Shown: positions 42,655 through 51,830 of the stretch, piece after piece
Numbering within the stretch: the stretch's first letter is position 1
How the letters are laid out: every line of letters starts with the position of its first letter
Assembly: GCF_020177265.1 (NCBI RefSeq)
Contig: NZ_JAIVMC010000001.1
Location: forward strand, 1 to 64,000
DNA from: Pseudooceanicola marinus
GTDB lineage: Bacteria; Pseudomonadota; Alphaproteobacteria; Rhodobacterales; Rhodobacteraceae
DNA length: 64,000 bases
Direction: 5' to 3'
Position numbers and translations under genes: made by a program
The notes under the pieces: model-generated
Databases searched by the model: none
What the model saw: only the letters and a program-made list of their open reading frames with translations
What the model was told of the DNA's origin: nothing

Positions 42655-45012
42655 ATGCTTTTCGGACTTGATGGGGTCGAGATCGGCCTTCTGATCGTAT
42701 TCCTGAGCCTTTTCGCGGGCATCCTCTCGGGCTTCCCGGTGGCCTTCGCGATCCCCGGTGCGGGCCTCTTCGCCTTCACCATCATCGCCTACCTGGATGC
42801 CAGCGGCATCCTGATCCACCAGGCCATCGACACCGGCAGCGAGGCCTACCGGGCGCTGACGGCCTCGGGGGTGCATCCCGACACGATCTCGCATTTCCGA
42901 TACCCGGAGCTGCCGACCGTGGGCGTGCCGGTGTTCGAGCGCGGTTGGGAAACCGCGATGGACCGCAACATCAGCTTCATCGTGAACCGGATGAACGAAC
43001 GGGTCTTCGCCGGCCAGTCGATCGAGACGCTGCTGGCGGTGCTGATGTTCGTGATGATGGGGATCACCCTGGAACGCTCGAAGATCGCCAATGACCTGCT
43101 GACCACCATGGCGCGCGTCTTCGGGCCGCTGCCGGGCGGCCTGGCCGTGTCGGTTGTCGTCGTCGGCGCCTTCCTTGCGGCCTCCACCGGCATCGTCGGC
43201 GCGACGGTGGTGACCATGGGCCTTCTGTCGCTGCCCACCATGCTGCGCAACGGCTACTCGCCCGAGCTGTCCACCGGCGTTATTGCCGCCTCGGGCACCC
43301 TGGGTCAGATCATTCCGCCCTCCATCGTGCTGGTCCTTCTGGGCACGCTCTCGGGCGATCTCTACTCAGCCGCACAGGAAGCGCGGGCGCAAAGCTTCGG
43401 CTGTACCGATGCGCTCACTTACCTGGGCCGTCCGGCCGTGGTCTCGGTCGGCACGCTGTTCCAGGCGGCGATGCTGCCGGGGATCCTGCTCGCGGGCCTC
43501 TATGCGGGCTATGCCTTCCTCTACGCGCTGGTGCGGCCGCAGAACGCCCCGGCGGTGCATTCGGGCGAGCATACCCAGCACGCGATCATCACCCGGCAAG
43601 AGGCGCTGACATGGTTCTTCGTCGTCCCTGCCATCCTGATCGTCGGCACCGTGGTGCTGTCCCAGGTGGGCGTCGTCGGTAGCCAGGATCTGGCGGTGTC
43701 GAACTTCGCCCAGGGCGGCGAGGGCGCGATCCTGCGCACCAATGTCTCCGAGACCTGCCAGGCCGCTATGATTGAACTGCACGGCCAGGCCAAGTGGGAT
43801 CTCGCCGTCGCCCAGCAGGAGGCCATCATGGCGGCCGGCGGGCTGGAAGAGGGTCACGAACTGAGCGCCGAGGAGATCACCGCGGCGATTGCCGCCAAGG
43901 CGGCCGGCGCGGCGCCGATCGGCACCGGCATTGCCACGATCATCGTGCTTCTCGGGCTGGTGCTGGCCACCGCGCGGGGCGTGCGCCCGGCCGATGATGG
44001 GCGTCCGCTGGTCATTGGGGCCGCGGCGCTGGCGGTGATCGCGCTTCTGGACGTGCTGTTCATCCATCCGGCCATGTCGGCCGGCGCAACGCTGCTGATA
44101 ATCGCGATCCCGCTGGTCGTCGCGCTCTGGGCCTGCAAACACGCCGCGGCGCGCTTGGCTTCGAACGAGCTGATCCGCGTGGTCTTCCCGCCGCTGGTGC
44201 TGATCGTCGCGGTGCTGGGTTCGATCCTGGGCGGCATCACCAACCCGACGCCGGCGGCGGCCCTGGGCGCGGGCGGGGCCATCCTGCTGGCGGCCTACCG
44301 CAAGCTGAAGGAAGAGGGGCGCGATCCCTGGATCATCATCTGGTCCACCTTCGCGCTGATCGCCCTGATCCTGTTGGGCGCCAATTTCGACCTGCGGATC
44401 ACCCAGGCCGAGGTCGCGGTGGAAGGCTACCTGGCCTATCTCGCCGCTGCGGTCTGCTTCATGTTCGCTTGCTTCGGCCTGATCTATTCCGGCTGGGTCC
44501 TGCTGCGCACCTCGGTGCTGGGCAAGATCGTGCGGGAAACGGCGAAGGTGACCTCGATGGTCTTCACCATCCTGGTGGGCTCGCAACTGCTGAACCTCGT
44601 GGTGATCTCCTTCGGGGGCGAACACTACATCCAGCAGTTCCTCAAGAGCTTCGACAGCGAGTTCCAGGTCTTCCTGATCGTGATGCTGGTGCTCTTCGTG
44701 TTGGGCTTCGTCCTGGACTTCCTGGAGATCATCTACATCGTCATCCCGATCGTCGGGCCGGTCATCTATGGCGGCACCTTCGATCCCAAGTGGGTGACGA
44801 TCATGATCGCGGTGAACCTGCAGACGTCCTTCCTGACGCCGCCCTTCGGCTTCGCGCTGTTCTACCTGCGCGGGGTAGCCCCGGCGAGCGTGACCACGGG
44901 CCATATCTACCGCGGGATCATTCCCTTCGTGCTGATCCAGGTGGTGGGGCTGGCGCTGCTGTGGTTCGTGCCGGGCATCGTGACCATCGTGCCGGACCTG
45001 ATTGGCAACTGA
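42655..45012 (+). CDS. dctM: TRAP transporter large permease (DctM family, long form)
   Basis: This 785-residue polytopic permease drives Na+-coupled uptake with the Q subunit. Family signatures are present: GFPVAFAIPGAG near the N-terminus, GTLGQIIPPSIVLVLLG at about 210, and LEIIYIVIPIVGP with LTPPFGFALFYLRG near the C-terminus. At 785 residues it is nearly twice the usual DctM (about 430). The extra about 300 residues, with soluble stretches and several added helices, lie in the middle (about residues 250-580), in addition to an insert near 55-100. A terminator follows. Confidence 0.9.
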   Translation: MLFGLDGVEIGLLIVFLSLFAGILSGFPVAFAIPGAGLFAFTIIAYLDASGILIHQAIDTGSEAYRALTASGVHPDTISHFRYPELPTVGVPVFERGWETAMDRNISFIVNRMNERVFAGQSIETLLAVLMFVMMGITLERSKIANDLLTTMARVFGPLPGGLAVSVVVVGAFLAASTGIVGATVVTMGLLSLPTMLRNGYSPELSTGVIAASGTLGQIIPPSIVLVLLGTLSGDLYSAAQEARAQSFGCTDALTYLGRPAVVSVGTLFQAAMLPGILLAGLYAGYAFLYALVRPQNAPAVHSGEHTQHAIITRQEALTWFFVVPAILIVGTVVLSQVGVVGSQDLAVSNFAQGGEGAILRTNVSETCQAAMIELHGQAKWDLAVAQQEAIMAAGGLEEGHELSAEEITAAIAAKAAGAAPIGTGIATIIVLLGLVLATARGVRPADDGRPLVIGAAALAVIALLDVLFIHPAMSAGATLLIIAIPLVVALWACKHAAARLASNELIRVVFPPLVLIVAVLGSILGGITNPTPAAALGAGGAILLAAYRKLKEEGRDPWIIIWSTFALIALILLGANFDLRITQAEVAVEGYLAYLAAAVCFMFACFGLIYSGWVLLRTSVLGKIVRETAKVTSMVFTILVGSQLLNLVVISFGGEHYIQQFLKSFDSEFQVFLIVMLVLFVLGFVLDFLEIIYIVIPIVGPVIYGGTFDPKWVTIMIAVNLQTSFLTPPFGFALFYLRGVAPASVTTGHIYRGIIPFVLIQVVGLALLWFVPGIVTIVPDLIGN

Positions 45013-45036
45013 TTGACAGGCCAGAGCGGAAACTGA

Positions 45037-45066
45037 AACGGCCCGGGCAATGCCCGGGCCGTTCTG
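45037..45066. terminator. Bidirectional terminator after dctM
   Basis: AACGGCCCGGGCA and TGCCCGGGCCGTT pair perfectly around one base (45037-45063). It lies between convergent genes. Confidence 0.85.
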
Positions 45067-45087
45067 CGTGGTGCCATTGAAGCCGGA

Positions 45088-45531
45088 TTAGCGCACGATG
45101 GTGATCACCTCACGCGTCTGCGGATCGACGATCACCGGGGCCTGGTCCGTGTAGACATAGGCGAACTGGCTCTCGGGCACCGGCGTCAGGGTCACGGTGT
45201 CGGGCACGACATAGCCCGCGACGACATCGCCCTGCATCGGCACGACGCGCACCGGGTTCTGCTGCACGTAGGTGACCGTCTTGGTGTCCGGCGTCAGCTG
45301 GTTGCCTGCCGTGGCGCCGATGGCGCCGCCGACGATGGCCCCCACCGGGCCGCCTGCGATGGCCCCTGCGGTGGCGCCGGCGACCAGACCGGAGCGCGCG
45401 TTGTCCTCGACCTGGTCGGAGTTGTCGACCGAGTAGGTCGAGGTGGTCGTGGTCGTCGCGGTCTGGGCGGCGACGCCCCCGGCGATCAGCGTGGAACCGG
45501 CGGCGGCGGTGAGGATGGCTTTCTTGAACAT
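45088..45531 (-). CDS. DUF1236 / glycine-zipper envelope protein
   Basis: This 147-residue secreted protein has a signal peptide about 1-22 (ends GGVAAQ), a Thr-rich spacer, a glycine-zipper segment at about 48-75 (AGATAGAIAGGPVGAIVGGA) and a C-terminal DUF1236-type stretch (VVPMQGDVVAGYVVPDTVTL). Glycine zippers insert in or near membranes. The start with AAAGGA nine bases upstream replaces a longer false frame. Role unknown. Confidence 0.82.
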   Translation of the reverse strand: MFKKAILTAAAGSTLIAGGVAAQTATTTTTSTYSVDNSDQVEDNARSGLVAGATAGAIAGGPVGAIVGGAIGATAGNQLTPDTKTVTYVQQNPVRVVPMQGDVVAGYVVPDTVTLTPVPESQFAYVYTDQAPVIVDPQTREVITIVR

Positions 45532-45851
45532 GGCGTGTCCTTTCCATTGATGGCCCTTGGTCCATTGAAGACCTTGGGGGCCGATTTCATGCCGGGGCGC
45601 CTGTAGCGAGAGGGCGGCGCCCCGGCGTCGGTGACAGGACAACGGCGGGACATGGCGGACGGGTCCGGCATCGGGGGCGGCAGACCCGAACGGGCAGGAA
45701 GTCGCCGCAGGACGGGGCTGGACGCAGGGGAAGCACCGGCGAAAAGCCGCAGGTTCCGGAGCGGCGGACCGGTCCCGGGCAGGGCGGCGGAGTTTGGCAG
45801 GTGGTTGCAGCCCGCATCGGCGGGAAATCTGCATTCCGGCGGCGGCTGGCC
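45532..45851. other. Intergenic, no supported gene
   Basis: About 320 GC-rich bases lie between the bpt stop and the DUF1236 start on the same strand. It presumably holds the promoter of the envelope protein. No repeats or RNA gene were recognised. Confidence 0.4.
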
Positions 45852-46670
45852 TCAGCGCAGCGGGCCGCGGGTGTCGGGCAGGGTGATGTTGGCCACCTGT
45901 TCGGCGATCGGATCGGATTTCAGCGGATGAGTGGTGCTGTCGTAATCCGACGGCTGCCGCATCCTCTGCCAGGTGCCGTTGTGATACAGCTCCAGACCCG
46001 AGAACTTGCACTTGTAGCCCATCTTGGGGGAGCCGGGCACCCAGTAGCCCAAGTAGACATACGGCAGGCCGGCCTGGCGGGCGATCTCGATATGATCGAG
46101 GATCAGGTAGGTGCCGAGAGAGCGCCGCTCCATCGTCGGGTCGTAGAAGGAATAGACCATCGACACCCCGTCATCGAGGACATCGGTCAGCCCGGCGGCG
46201 CACAGGCCGCCATCCGCGTCGACATATTCCACCACCCGCGACCGGATCGGGGTTTCCTCGATCATCGCGGCGAACTCGAACACATCCATGTCGGCCATGC
46301 CGCCATCGGCGTGGCGGCTGTCGAGGTAGCGGCGGAAGAGGGCATATTGCTCCTCCGTGGCCCAGGGGGAGGTGGCGCGCCGCTCGATGTCGGCATTGCG
46401 CTTGATCACCCGGCGCTGGCTCTTGGAGGGGGTGAAGGCCGAGACGTCGATCCGCGCCGACAGGCAGGCGGCGCAATCGGCGCAAGACGGCCGGTAGAGC
46501 ACGTTCTGCGAGCGGCGGAAGCCCTGTTTCGACAGCGTGTTGTTCAGCTGCTCCGCGGTTTCCCCCTGCAGGGAGGTGAACAGCTTCCGTTCCATCCGGC
46601 CCTCAAGGTAGGGGCAGGGCTGGGGGGCCGTCACGTAGAACTGGGGGGCAAGCGGAAGCGAATGGCGCAT
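45852..46670 (-). CDS. bpt: Bpt-type aminoacyl-tRNA:protein transferase (leucyl/arginyl-transferase)
   Basis: This 272-residue protein has the ATE N-terminal Cys motif ([13 protein letters not shown], and [12 protein letters not shown]) and the C-terminal transferase region ([38 protein letters not shown]). Bacterial Bpt adds leucine to N-terminal Asp/Glu in the N-degron pathway; database names often say arginyltransferase. The start at 46670 fits the family N-terminus. Confidence 0.9.
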   Translation of the reverse strand: MRHSLPLAPQFYVTAPQPCPYLEGRMERKLFTSLQGETAEQLNNTLSKQGFRRSQNVLYRPSCADCAACLSARIDVSAFTPSKSQRRVIKRNADIERRATSPWATEEQYALFRRYLDSRHADGGMADMDVFEFAAMIEETPIRSRVVEYVDADGGLCAAGLTDVLDDGVSMVYSFYDPTMERRSLGTYLILDHIEIARQAGLPYVYLGYWVPGSPKMGYKCKFSGLELYHNGTWQRMRQPSDYDSTTHPLKSDPIAEQVANITLPDTRGPLR

Positions 46671-46915
46671 GGGTCGGAACTGTGTCGGCTGTCGGGACGG
46701 TCTTTCGGTGGCATCGGGGATCGCCCGGATCTTCTGGCGGGGCGCGGGAAGTCCGGCGGGGTGGTCAGTCGTCGGCGGCGCCGCGGGCGAGTGCACCCGG
46801 GCGCCGTCTGATTTGCCGAGACGATAGCAACGAAGGTCGCCCCCGCCAAGCCCCTCGCGTTGCGCCGCATCGGCGCAGGCGGGGACCGGCGGGTGGAAGC
46901 CTCAGGGCCGGGGCC

Positions 46916-47359
46916 TCAGCGGCGGGGGCTGTTCACCGCGGTGGTGTTCAGCACCAAGTCGGTCAGGCCCTGGCCATAGGGGGTGACGCACATCATGATC
47001 ACCGAGATCAGCTGCAGCGGCGAGATCGCCAGCGACACGGTGTAGCCCAGCACGTGCAGCAGGGCGTCCTGACCCGAAAGCTGTTCGCCTTCGAGGGTGC
47101 GGAACTCGATCCCGAAGAGGCGCATGCCCCAGGTGGCCGAGCTGGAGGCGATGGTGAAGAGCCGGTAGAAGAACCCCACCAGCAGCACCATGGCCGGGAA
47201 GAAGAACAGCGACAGGAAGACGGTGAAGGGGATCGTCAGCGCCGCCAGGAACAGGATCAGCGCCATGTCGACCAGCCAGGCCAGGCCGCGCTTGACCGCG
47301 ACGCCCTGGTAGGGGGCGGGCGAAAGGTCCGGATCGGGCAGGGGATAGGCGGGGGTCAT
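46916..47359 (-). CDS. RDD family membrane protein
   Basis: This 147-residue protein has the RDD motif region KRGLAWLVDMALI (Arg and Asp in the first helix) and three to four hydrophobic helices, with TWGMRLFGIEFRT typical of the family loop. Substrate unknown; some RDD proteins are transporters. It stands in a run of small minus-strand membrane genes. Confidence 0.88.
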   Translation of the reverse strand: MTPAYPLPDPDLSPAPYQGVAVKRGLAWLVDMALILFLAALTIPFTVFLSLFFFPAMVLLVGFFYRLFTIASSSATWGMRLFGIEFRTLEGEQLSGQDALLHVLGYTVSLAISPLQLISVIMMCVTPYGQGLTDLVLNTTAVNSPRR

Positions 47360-47551
47360 CGGGGTCTCCGTGAAGGGGCGCGCAGGCCCGGGCTGGCCCC
47401 AGACTGGCGCTGCTTCGGGCAGGCCGCAAGGGGCAGGGCGACGCGGGGCGCATCGGTTCGGGGGCTGTGGCGGGAAAAGCAGGCGGCAGGGGGACCCATG
47501 CCGCCTTGGTCAGGGACGGGCGGCCGGCCCCCGCGGGGGCCGGAGCCGGGA

Positions 47552-48052
47552 TCAGACCTCGGCGTAGGGCTTGGGCGCCTGGTCGTCGTCGCCCGAGCGG
47601 GCCACGGCGTCACGCTCTGCGCGGGCGCGGTCGGCGCGTTCATCCATGAACTGGTCGAACTCGGCCTTGTCCTTGGCGGCCCGCAGGCGTTCCAGGAAGG
47701 CCTCGAACTGTTCCTGCTCGTCTTCCAGACGGCGCAGGGTCTCTTCCTTGTAGGCGTCGAAGGCGCTGTTGCCCGAGGGGCGCATCGCGGCGTAGCCCGA
47801 GCGGCGCATTGCCTGCATGTGGCCCTGGATGTCACGGGCGCGGCTGTTGCGGCAGGATTTTCCGAACATCTGTTTTCCCCAGATCATGTAGAACAGGATG
47901 GCGAGGCCGATCGGCCAGAAGAAGATGAAGCCCAGGACCATCGCGGCGATCCAGGCCCCTTTCCCCTTGCTGTCGAGCCAGTCCTCGGTCCGGCCCAGCC
48001 AGCTGCGCCGTTGCGGCGCGTCGTGACGGGGCGAATAGGTGGCGGTGGTCAT
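47552..48052 (-). CDS. DUF2852 membrane-anchored protein
   Basis: This 166-residue protein has a polar N-terminus, one hydrophobic helix at about 32-58 (GAWIAAMVLGFIFFWPIGLA) and a long cytoplasmic helical/coiled-coil tail (about 95-155, Glu/Arg-rich, FDAYKEETLRRLEDEQEQF). This matches DUF2852, common in Rhodobacterales, of unknown function. It is preceded by two similar 19-bp palindromes, so it is probably tightly regulated. Confidence 0.85.
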   Translation of the reverse strand: MTTATYSPRHDAPQRRSWLGRTEDWLDSKGKGAWIAAMVLGFIFFWPIGLAILFYMIWGKQMFGKSCRNSRARDIQGHMQAMRRSGYAAMRPSGNSAFDAYKEETLRRLEDEQEQFEAFLERLRAAKDKAEFDQFMDERADRARAERDAVARSGDDDQAPKPYAEV

Positions 48053-48072
48053 TGGTGTCTCCTCGTGGATGG

Positions 48073-48091
48073 ATGTGAACGTCTTTCACAT
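48073..48091. promoter_or_regulatory. Operator-like palindrome 1 upstream of DUF2852 gene
   Basis: ATGTGAA and TTCACAT are perfect 7-base arms around CGTCT, 21 bases from the start codon. The same layout recurs at 48131-48149. Confidence 0.6.
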
Positions 48092-48130
48092 TGAATAGAT
48101 TGGCATCCCCGAGGCTCCGTGCAAGCCCCT

Positions 48131-48149
48131 ATGTGAAACTATTTTACAT
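48131..48149. promoter_or_regulatory. Operator-like palindrome 2 upstream of DUF2852 gene
   Basis: ATGTGAA and TTTACAT (6 of 7 paired) around ACTAT, with the same 5-base centre as palindrome 1 and 58 bases further upstream. Confidence 0.55.
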
Positions 48150-48158
48150 TATCCGGGA

Positions 48159-48626
48159 TCACTCAGTGAAATCAGAAGTTTGCGCGCCCGTCAGCCGGGG
48201 GAGGATATGCGCATCCATGGCAAAGACATGGCGTGGCGTGCCCGCGGCGGCCCAGATCCGGTCGAAGTCGAGCAGGCGCGGGTCCAGGTAGGCGCGGATC
48301 GGGTTGAGGTGCCCGATGGGGCTGACACCGCCGATGGCAAAGCCCGTCTGCGCCCGGATCAGCGCGGCATCGGCCTTGCCCAGCGGTTCCCCGGCCACGG
48401 CGCTGGCCTTCGCCGCATCGACCCTGTTGCCGCCCGCGGTCAGGAACAGGATCGCCTCGCCGCTGTCTTCCCCGCGAAAGATGATCGACTTGGCGATCTG
48501 ATCCAGCGCGCAACCGGCGGCGTCGGCGGCCTGCTGGGCGGTGCGGGTCTCGCCCAGGTCCTGGATGTCGGTGTCGATCCCGGCCTCTTCAAGGGCGCGC
48601 GTCACACGTTTCAGGCTCTTGCTCAT
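48159..48626 (-). CDS. YbaK/ProX-type aminoacyl-tRNA editing protein
   Basis: This 155-residue protein is of the YbaK/EbsC family that deacylates mischarged tRNA (Cys- or Ala-tRNA-Pro). The conserved AKSIIFRG, the catalytic Lys in RVDAAKASAV, and GFAIGGVSPIGH (substrate pocket) are visible. AAAAGGAG precedes the ATG. It is divergent from glnE. Confidence 0.9.
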   Translation of the reverse strand: MSKSLKRVTRALEEAGIDTDIQDLGETRTAQQAADAAGCALDQIAKSIIFRGEDSGEAILFLTAGGNRVDAAKASAVAGEPLGKADAALIRAQTGFAIGGVSPIGHLNPIRAYLDPRLLDFDRIWAAAGTPRHVFAMDAHILPRLTGAQTSDFTE

Positions 48627-48705
48627 GCTCGTCTCCTTTTGCGGCGCGAGGATGCCGCGCCTGTCGGGGATTGACCAGAGCCGCGCCGCGCCGCACCTTC
48701 CGGCC

Positions 48706-51540
48706 ATGAACGACATCCTCACGATCACCCGCTGTCCCCGTCCCTTCGATCCAGACAAGGGCGCCGAAGTGCGCGCGCTATTTCCGGAGGTCGATGGCCG
48801 GATGGCGGAGCTTCTGGAGGGCACGGGCGGCAGTTCGCCCTACCTGGCAGGACTGATGGCCAAGGAGGCCGACTGGCTGCGCGGCGCGCTGGAGGCCCCG
48901 CGCGCAACGCTGTCCGCCGAAGGCGCGCGATTGCAGGGGCTCGACCCGCTGGACCCGTCGCTGGGGTCGGAACTGCGCCGGGGCAAGCGGCGCATGGCGC
49001 TGATCGTGGCGCTGGCCGACCTGTCGGGCGCCTGGCGGCTGGAGGAGGTGACCGGCGCGCTGACCGATTTCGCCGACCTGTCCGCGGGCGTGGCCCTGCG
49101 CGCGGGCCTGGCGGCCGAGCTGAAGCGGAAGAAACTGCCCGAGATGACCGAGGCCGATCTTGGCACCGGCTGTGGCATCACCCTGCTGGCCATGGGCAAG
49201 ATGGGCGCGGGGGAGCTGAACTATTCCTCCGACATCGACCTGATCGCGCTCTACGACGAGGATCGGTTCGAGGATCACCGCGAGGCGCGCCCGGCGCTGA
49301 TACGGGCGGTGCGCAAGATGTCGTCCCTGCTGAGCGAGATCACCGGCGAGGGCTATGTCTTCCGCACCGACCTGCGGCTGCGCCCCGACCCGTCGGTTAC
49401 CCCGGTCTGCGTCGGGATGGAGGCGGCGGAGCACTACTACGAAAGTGTCGGGCGGACCTGGGAACGGGCAGCCTACATCAAGGCCCGCGCCTGTGCGGGC
49501 GATGTGGGCCGGGGGGAGCAGTTCATCGCGACGCTGCGCCCCTTCGTCTGGCGGCGGCACCTTGACTACGCGGCCATCCAGGACGCCCATGCGGTGCGCC
49601 TGGCGATCCGCGACAGCAAGGGCTACCACGGGCCGCTCTGCCTGCCCGGGCACGACATGAAGCTGGGGCGCGGCGGCATCCGCGAGATCGAGTTCTTCGC
49701 CCAGTTCCACCAGCTGATCGCGGGCGGGCGCGATCCCTCGCTGCGCATCCGGGCCACCGTGCCGGCGCTGGGCCGGCTGGCGGTGACGGGCTGGCTGCCC
49801 GCGGAGCTGGCGACCGAGCTGGCCGATCACTACCGCGCGCATCGCGAGGTGGAACACCGCGTGCAGATGATCAACGACGCCCAGACCCACAAGCTGCCCG
49901 GCAACGGCGAAGGTCTGGCGCGCATCGCCGCCCTGATGGGGCGGGACGAGGCCGGGCTGCACGCAGAGCTGACCCGGCGCCTGGAGGCGGTGCATGAGGC
50001 CACCGAGGCCTTCTTTGCCCCCGACGCCAGCGCCGCCACGCCGCCTTCGGACGGGCCCGACACCGAGGATGGCGGGTTTGACGAGGCGGTTCTGGACCGC
50101 TGGCACCATTACCCCGCGCTGGCCTCGACCCGCGCGCGGGAGATCTTCTCGCGCCTGCGCCCGCAGCTGCTGGCCGGGCTGCGGCGGGCGGCAAAATCAG
50201 ATGAGGCGCTGCAGGCCTTCGACGGCTTCCTGAAGGGGCTGCCGGCGGGGGTGCAGCTGTTCTCGCTCTTCGAGGCCAATCCGCAGCTGGTGGACCTGAT
50301 CTGCGACATCGCGGGCACGGTGCCGGATCTCGCGCTTTACCTCAGCCGCAACTCGGGCGTCTTCGACGCGGTGATCGGCGGCGGCTTCTTCGAACCCTGG
50401 CCCGGGGTGCAGGCGCTTTCGGCCGAACTGGCCGAGGTGCTGGCGCATGAGGCCGACTACGAGGCGCGGCTGGATGCGGCGCGACGCTGGGCCAAGGAAT
50501 GGCACTTCCGCATCGGTGTGCACCACCTGCGCGGGCTGATCGCCCCCGAAGAGGCCGGCGCCGAATATGCCGGGCTGGCCGAGGCCGTGCTGCAGGGCGT
50601 CTGGCCGGTGGTGCAGGAGGAGTTCGCCCGCCGCCATGGCCCCGCCCCGGGACGCGGGGCGGTGGTCATGGGCATGGGCTCGCTCGGGGCGGGGCGCCTG
50701 AACGCGCGCTCGGATCTGGATCTGATCGTGATCTATGATGCCGACGGGCAGGACACCTCCGAAGGGCGCCGCCCGCTGCCGGCCCGCGTCTACTACTCCC
50801 GCCTGACCCAGGCGCTGGTCACCGCGCTGTCGGCGCCCATGGCGCAGGGGCGGCTCTATGAGGTGGACATGCGGCTTCGCCCCTCGGGCAACCAGGGGCC
50901 CGTGGCGACCTCCTGGCCGGCCTACCGCAGCTATCAGACCGAAAGCGCCTGGACCTGGGAACACCTGGCGCTGACGCGGGCGCGGGTGATCGCGGGGCCC
51001 GAGGCGCTGGCGGCGGATGTCATGGCCTTCCGCGCCGGGATCGTGTCGCAGGGGCGCGACAAGGGGGCGGTTCTGCGCGAGGTGGCGGAGATGCGGCGGC
51101 GCATCCTGGCGGCCAAGGGGGCCGGCGCCCCCTGGGAGGTGAAGGTCGGCTGGGGCCGCAACCAGGAGATCGAGCTGATGGCACAGGCCGGCGGGCTGAT
51201 CGCGGGGGATCCCGAGGGCTGGATTGCCGACGGGCTTCAGCTGGCGGTCGGCAGCGGCTGGATGCGGGAGGAGGAGCGGGTGCATCTGTCCGACACCTAC
51301 CGCCTGCTATGGAGCATCGGCCAGGTGGGCAAGTTGCTCAGCGATCATCGCCTCGATCCCGCGACGATCGGCGAAGGCGGGCGGGCCCTTTTGCTGCGCG
51401 ACACCTGTGCCGAGAGCATGGAGGCGCTGGAGGCACGGTTCGAGGACGCCACGCAGCGGGCGGGAGAGTTGATCTCCCAGGTGCTGGAGCGCGAGGCCGC
51501 GCCGCCGCAGGCGTCGGAGGAGGAAAGCGATGAAAGGTGA
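48706..51540 (+). CDS. glnE: Bifunctional glutamine synthetase adenylyltransferase / deadenylylase
   Basis: GlnE adenylylates and deadenylylates glutamine synthetase in response to PII and glutamine. The 944-residue protein has two nucleotidyltransferase domains: the N-terminal one with GKMGAGELNYSSDIDLI and the C-terminal one with GMGSLGAGRLNARSDLDLI, each with the GS-x-DxD metal site, plus linker helices and the DLRLRPDPS / DMRLRPSGNQG motifs. The length is normal. A longer upstream frame overlaps the YbaK gene and is not used. Confidence 0.95.
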   Translation: MNDILTITRCPRPFDPDKGAEVRALFPEVDGRMAELLEGTGGSSPYLAGLMAKEADWLRGALEAPRATLSAEGARLQGLDPLDPSLGSELRRGKRRMALIVALADLSGAWRLEEVTGALTDFADLSAGVALRAGLAAELKRKKLPEMTEADLGTGCGITLLAMGKMGAGELNYSSDIDLIALYDEDRFEDHREARPALIRAVRKMSSLLSEITGEGYVFRTDLRLRPDPSVTPVCVGMEAAEHYYESVGRTWERAAYIKARACAGDVGRGEQFIATLRPFVWRRHLDYAAIQDAHAVRLAIRDSKGYHGPLCLPGHDMKLGRGGIREIEFFAQFHQLIAGGRDPSLRIRATVPALGRLAVTGWLPAELATELADHYRAHREVEHRVQMINDAQTHKLPGNGEGLARIAALMGRDEAGLHAELTRRLEAVHEATEAFFAPDASAATPPSDGPDTEDGGFDEAVLDRWHHYPALASTRAREIFSRLRPQLLAGLRRAAKSDEALQAFDGFLKGLPAGVQLFSLFEANPQLVDLICDIAGTVPDLALYLSRNSGVFDAVIGGGFFEPWPGVQALSAELAEVLAHEADYEARLDAARRWAKEWHFRIGVHHLRGLIAPEEAGAEYAGLAEAVLQGVWPVVQEEFARRHGPAPGRGAVVMGMGSLGAGRLNARSDLDLIVIYDADGQDTSEGRRPLPARVYYSRLTQALVTALSAPMAQGRLYEVDMRLRPSGNQGPVATSWPAYRSYQTESAWTWEHLALTRARVIAGPEALAADVMAFRAGIVSQGRDKGAVLREVAEMRRRILAAKGAGAPWEVKVGWGRNQEIELMAQAGGLIAGDPEGWIADGLQLAVGSGWMREEERVHLSDTYRLLWSIGQVGKLLSDHRLDPATIGEGGRALLLRDTCAESMEALEARFEDATQRAGELISQVLEREAAPPQASEEESDER

Positions 51541-51802
51541 TGCTTTGGACCCCAAGGCCCTGATCCGAGAAGCCTACCGCATGGAGCATGTGGGCCAGGC
51601 GGAATGCCGTTCGATCCTCATGGACTGGGCGCTGAGCCTGCCTGATGGCACCGATCAGCGCGCGGCGCTGGAGGAGTTGCTGGCCCGGCATGGAACCGGG
51701 GCAGAGGGGCATCCGATGACGGGGCTCTTGCAGGAAGGTTTGGCGCGGCTGGCCTCCACGGGCCGTCGCGGCGGTTGGCGCGGGCGCCGCGCCAAGCCCT
51801 GA
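51530..51802 (+). CDS. Hypothetical protein overlapping glnE stop
   Basis: This 90-residue soluble, mostly helical protein (ALIREAYRMEHVGQAECRSI) has a Gly/Arg-rich tail. GGAGGAAAG inside the end of glnE is its ribosome site, and the 11-base overlap implies coupled translation. Unrecognised family; likely a glnE-associated accessory in Rhodobacterales. Confidence 0.7.
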   Translation: MKGDALDPKALIREAYRMEHVGQAECRSILMDWALSLPDGTDQRAALEELLARHGTGAEGHPMTGLLQEGLARLASTGRRGGWRGRRAKP

Positions 51803-51830
51803 GCCCCCGGGCCGGGGCTGCCGATCGCGG

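Noticed and set aside
43366-44904. 512-codon minus-strand frame inside dctM
   Set aside because: Gln/Arg/Asp/His-rich antisense shadow with no domain signal.
48073-48149. CRP/FNR sites for the palindromes before DUF2852
   Set aside because: TGTGA and TCACA are seven, not six, bases apart, and no TTGAT half-sites of FNR are present.
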